DNA from: Nitrospirota bacterium
GTDB lineage: Bacteria > Nitrospirota > Thermodesulfovibrionia > Thermodesulfovibrionales > Magnetobacteriaceae
Direction: 5' to 3'
Assembly (NCBI GenBank): GCA_015233895.1
Contig: JADFXG010000007.1
Location: forward strand, 62,001 to 126,000
DNA: 64,000 nt
This document shows positions 8,424 to 16,485 of this stretch, one piece after another. The translations under genes were made by a program, and so were the position numbers. Position 1 is the stretch's first letter; every line of letters starts with the position of its first letter. The notes below the pieces were generated by a model that did no database searches, had not been told where the DNA came from, and worked only from the letters and a program-made list of their open reading frames with translations.

Positions 8424-9334
8424 TTTTCTCTCCCCCTACCCTCCTGGCTATGTGTTAGAACCCACGGCTTTGTCTTTATCTCTTGTAATGTCCCCTGTAG
8501 GTCATCCATAGTGTTTTTTATAGAATCAAGGAGAGCTGTTAAGTTTTCAGATTGATCCGATATGGCAGAATTAAATGAATCTGATGTCTTCAATATGGAC
8601 TGAGCGGTTTTATCCATAGAGTTTACCATTACGCCTATCCCCTTAAGGTCTTCATTAAACACCTTAAGAGTCTCAGTAATCCCATCTTTATTAGTTACTA
8701 ATATTTCATTCATATTCTTCAGTACACTGTGCATTTCCTTTGTGGACTGAGTAAGACTTAACGAAAAGTCTGAAAATTTTGTATTTAGTTCAATGGCTAC
8801 ATTGCTTGAATTTACAAGTAAATCTTCTATATGCTGTCTGTTTTTTTCGCCAAAAAACAAATCCATGTCTTGTATAAGTGAATCGAGTGAAACTGCGGCA
8901 GTGTCCAGTTTGACTATTAAATCAGACAACGCTGCCACTTTGCCTGAGGGCAATACAGAGCCTGGCGGAATTTTCCCTTTTGTTGTATTATCAATTGAAA
9001 GATCAAGGTAAATCTCCCCTACAAATCCTATCTGCGATATTTTAGCTTTTGTACCGTTAAATATCGATGTACCCTTATTAATCCCAAGAACAACTGTTAC
9101 AGGCTCATTTGGTTTCACCGGGGCTGTCATTTCCTTGATACGTCCGACTTTCAACCCTCCAAGCCTCACAGCAGAGCCCTCGTTAATGCCGGCAGTATCC
9201 ATAAGCTTAACGTAATAGACGTCATACTTATCGTAGAACTTGCTGCCTCCTATTAAAATTACAAAAAGGGCTATCACTACAAGTCCCGTAACAATTATAA
9301 TACCGGCTTTTATTTCCTCATTGTACTTTGACAC
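8420..9334 (-). CDS. MlaD/MCE family lipid-transport protein
   Basis: 304 aa, GTG start. One N-terminal TM helix (about 10-29) anchors it in the inner membrane. The MCE domain follows (about 38-118) with the hallmark VRLGGLKVGRI and GFVGEIYLDL segments. The C-terminal half is a long helical region, usual in MlaD/PqiB relatives that form tubes across the periplasm. It binds and shuttles phospholipids. The matching MlaE permease and MlaF ATPase are not in this window, so they may lie elsewhere. It follows gspN by 65 bp on the same strand. Confidence 0.88.
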   Translation of the reverse strand: MSKYNEEIKAGIIIVTGLVVIALFVILIGGSKFYDKYDVYYVKLMDTAGINEGSAVRLGGLKVGRIKEMTAPVKPNEPVTVVLGINKGTSIFNGTKAKISQIGFVGEIYLDLSIDNTTKGKIPPGSVLPSGKVAALSDLIVKLDTAAVSLDSLIQDMDLFFGEKNRQHIEDLLVNSSNVAIELNTKFSDFSLSLTQSTKEMHSVLKNMNEILVTNKDGITETLKVFNEDLKGIGVMVNSMDKTAQSILKTSDSFNSAISDQSENLTALLDSIKNTMDDLQGTLQEIKTKPWVLTHSQEGRGREK

Positions 9335-9399
9335 TTATCCAATCCTGCTGTTGTCACAGCAAAAGTATTGTATGACAATTTCTCAGGCTTGTCAAGCAG

Positions 9400-10221
9400 T
9401 TAAAACGGTAATTTTAAAACGGAAAGTTTACGCACTACTCTTACCACATAAACTCCCTGTGAAACCTCGTACTGTTTGAGCAAAAACAGTATAGTTTTAT
9501 CTTTGAAGTCAGCATCAGGCATTATTTGGATTGCAACATCAAGAGAGCCGTTTGAAATTTTCCCTGAAATCCGGCAGCTTATGTTCTCTGCTGTCAGATA
9601 GATACTCTCTATGTTAACATTCTCAGCATCGGTACTTAACTTACCCGTTATACCGGTAATATATTTAGCAGGAATGTATAGTCCGCCTCCATGAAAGTCC
9701 TCAAAACGGCATTTTTTTACCTCGAAAACGCCCTCACCCTTATTGCTGGCATTGAGAGTGAAATTGCCTGAAACTAATCCGCTGCCTTTAATCCCAACTT
9801 TCTTTATTAAACCAAGGCCTGATAGTTGCACAGAGTCTAATGTTGCTGTAAGGGTTTTTTCTGAAAATTTTAGAATGGGTGCGGTATATGTTAAATTTAT
9901 GGTGCCGTTAGAGATTGTACCAGTAAAAGTACAAAACAGATTTCCACTTAAGACCTCCTCAGGTTTAACGCTAATAACAGCATTACTTATCACTGCCATA
10001 ACGGTAGTATTCTGAAAGAGTTTTACCTCCGCTATATTAACCTTAAAAGGAATAACTATACTTTTACTAAAACCCTTTAACTTCATACTGTACGGCGTGC
10101 GAACTGATTTTTCAATCGTCTCTTTAAGGAATTCCTCTGGAATGGCTACGTTCCAGAGGAGTATTAGCAATAAGAGCAGTGAGGCAATTATTAATGCGAT
10201 GTATTTAACTATTTTTTTCAT
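9400..10221 (-). CDS. gspN: Type II secretion system protein GspN
   Basis: 273 aa. An N-terminal TM helix (about 6-26) is followed by a periplasmic beta-rich domain with repeated S-G-x-I/L-S-N-G strands, as in GspN/AsmA-like proteins. It overlaps gspM by an ATGA and is last in the gsp run. GspN is an accessory part of the inner-membrane platform and is absent from many systems. Identification relies on fold pattern and operon position. Confidence 0.75.
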   Translation of the reverse strand: MKKIVKYIALIIASLLLLLILLWNVAIPEEFLKETIEKSVRTPYSMKLKGFSKSIVIPFKVNIAEVKLFQNTTVMAVISNAVISVKPEEVLSGNLFCTFTGTISNGTINLTYTAPILKFSEKTLTATLDSVQLSGLGLIKKVGIKGSGLVSGNFTLNASNKGEGVFEVKKCRFEDFHGGGLYIPAKYITGITGKLSTDAENVNIESIYLTAENISCRISGKISNGSLDVAIQIMPDADFKDKTILFLLKQYEVSQGVYVVRVVRKLSVLKLPF

Positions 10222-10784
10222 TTTTCTGTATTGATAAGAGGTTGAAATGTCCCTGAGGTATTCTTTACAGAAGCCAACTCCATGGATACTTCAAATTTAT
10301 CCTGATCGCTAAACCCCTTTTTTAACTTAAAAGACTTTATGAGTATTGCCATTTTGTATTCTCTTACAGCATACAAAATGTTTACAACTTCATTAAGCGA
10401 TAAATCTTTTAGTCTAAGTTGTGCTGTCTCTAATACATATTGCCGGTCTGACTTGTCACCTAAGGATTTAATTGACAAAAGCCTGTCCTTAAGGCTTAGT
10501 TCACTGAGCATACCTTCTATTTGTTTAAGTACGCTTGTTGTGCCGATGCCTTGTTTAAACTCGTCCTCATGGTTTTTTTCGCCGCTGTTGTACTCCCTTA
10601 CTAAAGCTGTGAAATCAGTGTAATTGGACATTGTCAGAGCAAGTTTTTTTATCTTTGCGTTCAATACAGAAAGAGTGATTACCATAGTAACTGCTAAAAT
10701 CAAAGCGGCTAAAAGCATCTGAAGAGTCCTTATCTTTAATAACTCACTTAGGGGCGCTATAGCAGGCAGTTGTGGGAGTCTCAT
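10218..10784 (-). CDS. gspM: Type II secretion system protein GspM
   Basis: 188 aa, bitopic: a cytosolic N-terminus, a TM helix at about 20-42, a coiled-coil linker, and a periplasmic domain ending in a ferredoxin-like fold (segment LNEVVNILYAVREYKMAILI). GspM pairs with GspL in the inner-membrane assembly platform. It lies directly after gspL and overlaps gspN. Sequence conservation in GspM is low, so position and topology carry the call. Confidence 0.8.
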   Translation of the reverse strand: MRLPQLPAIAPLSELLKIRTLQMLLAALILAVTMVITLSVLNAKIKKLALTMSNYTDFTALVREYNSGEKNHEDEFKQGIGTTSVLKQIEGMLSELSLKDRLLSIKSLGDKSDRQYVLETAQLRLKDLSLNEVVNILYAVREYKMAILIKSFKLKKGFSDQDKFEVSMELASVKNTSGTFQPLINTEK

Positions 10785-10791
10785 TTTTGGG

Positions 10792-11901
10792 TTACTCCTT
10801 CTGAGAGCTTATTTTTACTGAGACCATAAACTTTACCTTTGAATCAAGACCAGGCTTTGATTCAACAAGTTTAACGTCTGAAAACCCTTCTTTTAACGCC
10901 TCCGTAAAGGTGTTCAGAAAAGAAAGGCTCTCAGCCTCACCTCTTAAAGTAACCCCACTACCCTCCATCTCAGTCTCAGTAAGCGTGACTTTTCCAAAGG
11001 AGCTTTTCGACACCAATAAGAGCACATCAAGAGGCGAAAGGCTGTCGTATATTTTCCGGGTATCCCGCATCTGTTTAACCTTACCCTGCAACTGGGCATA
11101 CGGATCTACAATTTTTGTCTCACTTTTAAACATCTCCCTGTAAGTGCTTTCAAACTGAGATTGTACTGTTTTTATGCGTTTATTTATCAAGTGAATTTTG
11201 ATGCCTGAGTAAACTGTTATCAGAAGCGCTGACAACAAAAGAAATGTAATCCCTGCGCTGAACTGTTTTTTAGATAACTCTGATATGGTTGAAAGTTTAA
11301 ACTCTCCCCGGCAAAAGTTAATCTGAGAATATTTCTGATTAAACTGCTCTGACAGGAGCTTTCCCATAGTCTCTGTGTCAATTCCGGAGGGTTCTGTAAA
11401 TGAGCCCGGAGTTTGAAAATCGGTATTTTGTAGCACATGGCTGATACTCGCGCAGGTTATCACATGCGGAGAGATGTTAAAATTTCTGAGGGTTTTAATT
11501 AATTGCTTAAGCCGCTCTTTTTCCACATAAATACAAACAGCTTTAAATTTTTTACTCCCGTCTTCACTATTACTGGTAATTATGTAGTCATACGTGTATG
11601 AATCAGACCTACCCAAAACCATTGCATCCATGATGTAGGGCAGAGTAAGCAGCACCTTGTCTCTGTCTGAAAAAGGCAGCTCTATCAGCCGAAAATGGAA
11701 AAAATCCATTGGAAGAGAAACCAGAGTTTTAGCAGATGAAAAGGTGTCTGATATTTTTTTTGGTGCGGCATTTTTAAAATCAATCTTATCTGTACTGCTT
11801 AAGACATATCCTGAAGGTGCTTTTTTGTAAAAGTAGAGCTCAGCCTCATGGCCAATAACTCTCAAAGCAAGAGCTTTCTTTTGAAAATCGTAGAGTTCCA
11901 T
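10792..11901 (-). CDS. gspL: Type II secretion system protein GspL
   Basis: 369 aa. The N-terminal cytosolic actin-like domain (about 1-205) includes SLPMDFFHFRLIELPF, the region in which GspL family members contact the GspE ATPase. A TM helix lies at about 214-235, then a coiled coil, then a periplasmic ferredoxin-like domain with LRGEAESLSFLNTFTEAL. It couples ATP hydrolysis to pseudopilus assembly. It shares one base with the gspK stop (TAATG). Confidence 0.85.
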   Translation of the reverse strand: MELYDFQKKALALRVIGHEAELYFYKKAPSGYVLSSTDKIDFKNAAPKKISDTFSSAKTLVSLPMDFFHFRLIELPFSDRDKVLLTLPYIMDAMVLGRSDSYTYDYIITSNSEDGSKKFKAVCIYVEKERLKQLIKTLRNFNISPHVITCASISHVLQNTDFQTPGSFTEPSGIDTETMGKLLSEQFNQKYSQINFCRGEFKLSTISELSKKQFSAGITFLLLSALLITVYSGIKIHLINKRIKTVQSQFESTYREMFKSETKIVDPYAQLQGKVKQMRDTRKIYDSLSPLDVLLLVSKSSFGKVTLTETEMEGSGVTLRGEAESLSFLNTFTEALKEGFSDVKLVESKPGLDSKVKFMVSVKISSQKE

Positions 11902-12794
11902 TAAAACTCCTTCCAGTATTTTACTTGCTCCGGTGTCCCGCTATACTGTGTTACAGAGTGGATTTCCCTCTGGATACCCCTTAATGCGGCTACTGATGTG
12001 ACAGAAAACGTGGTGCTTTTTACCGTAATTTTCCCCATAATTCCTATGCTTTTATCAGCCATAGCGGAGACACTTTGAATGCTTGTGGTGGTTTTAAAAG
12101 GAGACGTTTTTTCTCTGTATTCTATTATTTTTTTAGCCGTGGTTTGACTGATATTTTCGCCCAGCGCCATAAGTACCTCCTCAGAGGCAGTGTTAATGTT
12201 AATTAATCCATCGCCGTTTACTGTTACGTACGGAGCGAGTTTTTTATAAATGTCAGGTGAAATCTGAGGAATACTTAAAAGCTCATCAACACAGTACAAA
12301 TAGTTGTGTGTCGTTGCGCTTGTTAACACTGCAGAGGAGCTGCCTGCTGTTGAGTTAATCCAATTGGTAACGTAAAGCGATATGTTTTCATCTAACTTAA
12401 GAGCGGTGAGAAGCCGCTTAAAGGTGCTCAATGCCTTGTCGTTTGTACTTCCGTTTTCGTTAATAATTGTGTTTAAGTTGAACTTTGAGTTTTCATCTGA
12501 GATAGAGACGACAAGAGACTCGTTAGAGTTATCAGTTATTTTTGCCACAGGAATAACGTATGAGGCATAAGCGGTATATTGGTTAGAGGCAAGGTAGTCT
12601 TTTATGTATCCGTTAGCAAGCTCAATTCCTGACTGTGCTATCAGAGAAAGATTTTGGCCGTCTCTGAAATTATACAACACGTTAGTTTTTACGAAAACTC
12701 CGTAAGCAAACTCCACAAGTATTGCAACAAGCAGTGCGGTAATCAAAAGAGTCATAATCAGCACTGACCCTTTCGGATTTTTATTTAATTTCAC
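11901..12794 (-). CDS. gspK: Type II secretion system minor pseudopilin GspK
   Basis: 297 aa, the usual size for GspK, the largest minor pseudopilin. A basic leader ends at Gly9, then a hydrophobic helix begins with SVLIMTLLITALL, and position +5 lacks the usual Glu, a known trait of GspK. The helix-hairpin-helix segment (ININTASEEVLMALGENIS) in the C-terminal half is typical. GspK caps the pseudopilus tip with GspI and GspJ, both encoded immediately upstream. Confidence 0.88.
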   Translation of the reverse strand: MKLNKNPKGSVLIMTLLITALLVAILVEFAYGVFVKTNVLYNFRDGQNLSLIAQSGIELANGYIKDYLASNQYTAYASYVIPVAKITDNSNESLVVSISDENSKFNLNTIINENGSTNDKALSTFKRLLTALKLDENISLYVTNWINSTAGSSSAVLTSATTHNYLYCVDELLSIPQISPDIYKKLAPYVTVNGDGLININTASEEVLMALGENISQTTAKKIIEYREKTSPFKTTTSIQSVSAMADKSIGIMGKITVKSTTFSVTSVAALRGIQREIHSVTQYSGTPEQVKYWKEF

Positions 12795-12802
12795 AGTATT
12801 AT

Positions 12803-13384
12803 CTATACCTTGGTTTTAATTTTAGGGTAAATAGTTTCTTTTAAAGTGAATGTTTTGTTTTTTATCATAAACCCGACCGTAACAACAACTGAGTCCGGCA
12901 TTTTGTCGTTAAGTTTAGAGTCCCAGGACTTTACCTCTGTATTTTGGTCTTTAAGTGAGATGGTAAAGGTATTTATATTTGCAATAGCCTCAAACTCAAT
13001 AGTTTTTCCAGTTGCTGTAGAAGGTAAAATAGTTTTCATTAAAGAAAATTTCTCTCCGTCTCTTTTTACAAAATAAGCAACATCTTTAACACCTGTGCCT
13101 ATGCCGCCAAACGTACTGAAATAAATGGCAGATGCCTGCCGCCCCATCTCATCCTTATCAAGCACCTTAAACCTGATGGATGTATCCTTAGAGCTGAGAA
13201 ATGATGATTCTATCTCTTTTCTCATTACCTCAAACACCTCTCTGGCCTCCTGAAGAACTGTCATATAGCGGTCAGACTCAGTAAGTGCCGTCTCAGAGAG
13301 AAAGAATGTTTTATAAAGAGCAGCCATTAAAACAGTTGAAAGCAACACAGCAACAACAATCTCAATAAGCGTAAATCCTCTCAT
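12803..13384 (-). CDS. gspJ: Type II secretion system minor pseudopilin GspJ
   Basis: 193 aa. A very short leader MRG precedes the prepilin motif FTLIEIVVAVLLS with Glu at +5. The remainder is a beta-rich globular domain. It overlaps gspI by an ATGA and precedes gspK by 8 bp. Processed by prepilin peptidase, which is not encoded here, and part of the pseudopilus tip. Confidence 0.87.
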   Translation of the reverse strand: MRGFTLIEIVVAVLLSTVLMAALYKTFFLSETALTESDRYMTVLQEAREVFEVMRKEIESSFLSSKDTSIRFKVLDKDEMGRQASAIYFSTFGGIGTGVKDVAYFVKRDGEKFSLMKTILPSTATGKTIEFEAIANINTFTISLKDQNTEVKSWDSKLNDKMPDSVVVTVGFMIKNKTFTLKETIYPKIKTKV

Positions 13385-13761
13385 GAGGTCTTATACAAAT
13401 ACCGCACAGTGACAGATTCTTTTTTATTATAGACAGTTAACTCCATAATGGCAACACCGGTAAGGGCTGTCATACGGCTAATGAGTCGGTAACTATATGA
13501 TTCGTAAGGGGGTTCAAACTGACCCTTTTCCTCAACCACATTTAACTGCCGAAGTTTAGTAATTTTCTCTCTTGCAAGCATTGCTGCTGTTGTAACTGTT
13601 TCATGTCTTTCCGATACAGAAAGGTTATAATTAACAGAGGAAATGGCAGTAAGCAAAAGCCCGCTTACTATACACAGCGCAATAAGCACTTCAAGTAAGG
13701 TAAAACCGTTACTGTCTCTGTCCAACGCTTTTGTTAAATAACACCCCGCATAAGTGCACAA
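13381..13761 (-). CDS. gspI: Type II secretion system minor pseudopilin GspI
   Basis: 126 aa. The prepilin site is SNG followed by FTLLEVLIAL, Glu at +5, then a helix and a short C-terminal domain. The start is unsettled: the TTG at 13761 gives a 19-residue leader and no clear ribosome site is visible. First of the six gsp genes. The major pseudopilin GspG, secretin GspD and GspE/F/C are not in this window, so the system is split or completed elsewhere. Confidence 0.83.
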   Translation of the reverse strand: MCTYAGCYLTKALDRDSNGFTLLEVLIALCIVSGLLLTAISSVNYNLSVSERHETVTTAAMLAREKITKLRQLNVVEEKGQFEPPYESYSYRLISRMTALTGVAIMELTVYNKKESVTVRYLYKTS

Positions 13762-13810
13762 AGTAAAATTACATATTGATTTTAATTAAGTATCTCCTGT
13801 TATTGTGCCG

Positions 13811-14125
13811 TCAACACTGGATTTCAAGTTTGCTTACATAGTCTGCGTATTGTTGAATCAATTCCTTTATTGTCCCTGAATCTTTAAGATTTGCCGCTGT
13901 CTCTAATGCCTGCCCCAAATTTTTAAGGTCCTCAAGTCCGAAGGTTTCTGATGATTTCTTAATCATGGCTCCTTGCATTTTTATTGATGGATAATCGCCC
14001 TGTTTTACGCACTCGTCCATCTCCTTAGCGTCTTTTTGTCTGCTTTGTAAAAACTTAGGCATTCTGTCTTTGAATTTGGGGTCAACCGTTACAACTATTT
14101 TCCCGCTATCCGTGCCACCATCCAT
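13811..14125 (-). CDS. HPt-like helical protein lacking the phospho-histidine
   Basis: 104 aa, all-helical pattern. Residues 52-63 (GAMIKKSSETFG) match the HPt consensus A-H-x-L/I-K-G-S-S-x-x-F-G, but Ala53 stands where the phosphorylated His should be and Lys replaces the Gly. The second helix (LKNLGQALETAA) also matches HPt domains. It would keep the four-helix fold and could bind a receiver or kinase without relaying phosphate. It lies 49 bp upstream of gspI on the same strand. HPt origin is by pattern; function unknown. Confidence 0.55.
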   Translation of the reverse strand: MDGGTDSGKIVVTVDPKFKDRMPKFLQSRQKDAKEMDECVKQGDYPSIKMQGAMIKKSSETFGLEDLKNLGQALETAANLKDSGTIKELIQQYADYVSKLEIQC

Positions 14126-14239
14126 TTTTATCTCCTTGTCTTGTTATTTTGCCCCTAATCAGAAAACTAAACTATGATACACAATCTGCTTTGATTAAGA
14201 CAATACCCAATCGAAAGTCTTTTTCATGTCCGTTCCTTT

Positions 14240-15505
14240 ATGTTATCATTTTCTTTACTTTTGAAGGCTATGAAAAAGAAAGAAATATTGCCATGGTGTC
14301 TTTTTGATTTTGCCGGTTCCGGTTACTCTGCCGTTATTCTGACTGTCGTGTTTCCGGTGTATTACACACAGGTGATAGTGGGTAATCAGGCTGGAGTTGG
14401 CGATCTGTGGTGGGGACGGGCAGTGGCTCTCAGCATGGCTTTTGTTGCCCTAACCTCCCCAGTGTTAGGTGGAATTGCAGACTATGGAGGGCTCAGGAAA
14501 CGCTTTTTATTCATATACACCATAAGCTGCGTCTGTGCTGTGGTTTTTTTTACTGTGTTGTCACCTGGGATGATAATTACCGGATTTATACTAATTGTAG
14601 TAGCAAATACCGGATTTGAGGGCGGGATGATGTTTTATAATTCCTACCTGCCTGAGATTGCACCAAAGGAGTTCCATGGCAGAGTATCGGCATGGGGATT
14701 TGCCATGGGTTATGCCGGCTCATTTAGCTCTCTCCTTATAGCGCTGCCTTTGGCTAAAAACAGCTCTTTCAATGCCCTCTGGGTCTCTGTTGCAACATTC
14801 TTTTTTTTATTTTCTCTTCCTCTGTTTATTTACCTTCCCAAAGATACTCAATTAAGCCCGCTCAGTGAAACTGTAAGTAAAAAACTCACAGGATTTCTAA
14901 AAACCATGAAAGAAATATGGAAAAACACTCAACTTCGGAAATTCCTTATCTCATATTTTATCTATCAAGACGGCACAAACACCGTCATAGTGTTTTCAAG
15001 CATTTTTGCCTCAACCACACTTGGATTTAAAAGCGAGGAATTAATCTATCTGTTCCTCACAGTACAAATAACAGCCTTTCTTGGCGCCATGATAATGGCC
15101 AAACCAATAGATGTAAAAGGACCTAAGACAATAGTGCTGCTCTCACTTGTCCTTTGGAGCGCTGTAACCATAGCGTCATACCTTGTGAAAACAAAGCTCT
15201 CGTTTTTTGTTGTGGCCGTAGCAGCAGGCTTCGGTTTGGGAACTGTTCAATCTGCCTCTCGGACATTTTTTACAAAATTTATACCTAACGGCAGAGAATC
15301 AGAGTATTTTGGATTCTATTCAACTATCGGTAAAACCTCTGCGGTGCTCGGCCCACTTGTCTTTGGCGGGATTTCACACCTTACCGGCAATCAGCGGCCT
15401 GCTATATTGTCTATCATCGCATTTTTCATCACAGGCCTTGTTGTGCTTCTGTTTGTTAATGATAAAAAAGGTAAGGACATAAGGGAGGGCGCTACCCTCC
15501 CTTAA
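14240..15505 (+). CDS. MFS transporter, UMF1/Atg22-like family
   Basis: 421 aa with about 12 hydrophobic helices. The early segment WCLFDFAGSGYSAVILTV and the loop GGIADYGGLRKRFL are typical of the UMF1 (Atg22-like) branch of the major facilitator superfamily. Substrates are often amino acids or unknown. The start could also be ATG 14270; neither has a strong ribosome site. The last residues REGATLP and the stop are encoded by the outer hairpin of a repeat element (15481-15503), so the native C-terminus was probably replaced or extended. Confidence 0.8.
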   Translation: MLSFSLLLKAMKKKEILPWCLFDFAGSGYSAVILTVVFPVYYTQVIVGNQAGVGDLWWGRAVALSMAFVALTSPVLGGIADYGGLRKRFLFIYTISCVCAVVFFTVLSPGMIITGFILIVVANTGFEGGMMFYNSYLPEIAPKEFHGRVSAWGFAMGYAGSFSSLLIALPLAKNSSFNALWVSVATFFFLFSLPLFIYLPKDTQLSPLSETVSKKLTGFLKTMKEIWKNTQLRKFLISYFIYQDGTNTVIVFSSIFASTTLGFKSEELIYLFLTVQITAFLGAMIMAKPIDVKGPKTIVLLSLVLWSAVTIASYLVKTKLSFFVVAVAAGFGLGTVQSASRTFFTKFIPNGRESEYFGFYSTIGKTSAVLGPLVFGGISHLTGNQRPAILSIIAFFITGLVVLLFVNDKKGKDIREGATLP

Positions 15506-15686
15506 ACCCACCCGTAAGGGGAATGATTCCCCTTAACCCCCGGTTTGTTTGCAGCGATTGGGTGGTTTGATTCAATGTTTTGTTGGTATGCGTGTTGGTA
15601 GAAATTTTTTTAACTGGCGTTCCGCCAATTAAAAAGTTTCAATGAGAGCTCTGCCCTCACAACAGACGAGAAGATTAAAAAGATTT
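15481..15686 (+). repeat. Left arm of a 206-207 bp structured inverted repeat
   Basis: This arm is related, in reverse orientation, to 16264-16470. Order from the outside: a hairpin with AAGGGAGGG/CCCTCCCTT arms (15481-15503), AAACCC, a hairpin with TAAGGGGAAT/ATTCCCCTTA arms (15515-15535), GCGATTGGGT, a GGCG-TTC-CGCC hairpin, GAGCTCTGCCC, and AGATTAAAA. The two arms differ in many bases, yet each keeps its own hairpins paired, so the structure appears selected. The outer hairpin runs into the MFS stop codon and could act as its terminator. Confidence 0.8.
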
Positions 15687-15756
15687 AAAGTTGCGTATAA
15701 AATTAGGATTTACAGTTGCAAGCTTACTTTGATACAATAACCGAAGAGGGAGATTT

Positions 15757-16068
15757 ATGAATGTACCAAAAATAATGATGCAAGAGAAGAGATTCACCAT
15801 ACTCATTGCCTTGGATGGGGAGAAGTATTGTGCATATTGTCCTGAATTAGATCTGGTTACAGAGATGGATACACCAGAAGAAGCTGCCGAGGATATTTTT
15901 GAGGCTATGAAGGATTATGCGAATGAGTATATAGAAGATTTAGAGTTATATTCAGTTAGTCCAAACAGAGCCCATCATTTACCTTATGTTAAAACAATCT
16001 ATTCCTGTAATACAGATTGGGAGTTAAAGATGATGACAGAGATAAATTATGGCGTCATATACGTATGA
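15757..16068 (+). CDS. hicB: HicB-like antitoxin
   Basis: 103 aa. The N-terminal half carries the HicB pattern FTILIALDGEKYCAYCPELD followed by TPEEAAEDIFEAMKDY, a partial RNase H-like fold. A GAGGGAG ribosome site precedes the ATG. No clear C-terminal DNA-binding domain is seen. It is the only intact gene inside a cassette bounded by inverted repeats and is followed by a decayed hicA-like frame. HicB normally neutralises the HicA mRNA interferase. Confidence 0.75.
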   Translation: MNVPKIMMQEKRFTILIALDGEKYCAYCPELDLVTEMDTPEEAAEDIFEAMKDYANEYIEDLELYSVSPNRAHHLPYVKTIYSCNTDWELKMMTEINYGVIYV

Positions 16069-16162
16069 TGATTTCAGAACCGTACTTAGGAGACTTGATA
16101 ATGTAAAACTATGTACTCGTGTTGGAATAACCTTTCAGTTTGCTCCACACCGTTTTGAATGA
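16049..16162 (+). pseudogene. Probable remnant of a HicA toxin gene
   Basis: A 37-codon frame begins MASYTYDDFRTVLRRLD and overlaps hicB by 20 bp. The opening resembles the first helix of HicA-type proteins. The expected catalytic Gly-Ser-His stretch (about residues 24-30) is missing and the frame ends early at TGA 16160. Best read as a truncated toxin gene whose antitoxin survives; the fragment is short, so this is tentative. Confidence 0.4.
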
Positions 16163-16263
16163 TTGAAAATGCAGAAAGTATTTAAGTTGACAATTAAACT
16201 CCACTCTTATAAAGTGTGTCACCATTGATTACCGAGAGGCGTCTCTTCTGTGTACAACCAAGT

Positions 16264-16470
16264 AAATCTTTTAATCTGCTCATATGTTGTGCGGGCAGAG
16301 CTCGCATTTAAACTTTTTAAGCGGCGTTCCGCCGGTTAAAAAATTCTATACCAACAAGAATAACGAAAAAACATTGAATTAAACTACCCAATCGCTATCA
16401 AAAACCCTCTCCGCAAGGAGGCTAGCCTCCTTGCGGAGAGGGTTTAAGGGAGAGGCAGCGCCTCTCCCTT
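16264..16470 (-). repeat. Right arm of the structured inverted repeat
   Basis: Read on the minus strand it follows the left arm at 15481-15686. It has an outer hairpin AAGGGAGAGGC/GCCTCTCCCTT (16446-16470), then a perfect palindrome with 22-bp arms (16402-16445), GCGATTGGGT, a GGCG-GAA-CGCC hairpin, GAGCTCTGCCC and AGATTAAAA. It fills most of the 323 bp between the hicA remnant and the trpE-like stop, 15 bp from that stop. Hairpin bases differ from the left arm but remain paired. Confidence 0.8.
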
Positions 16471-16485
16471 ACTATTCTAATCCTA

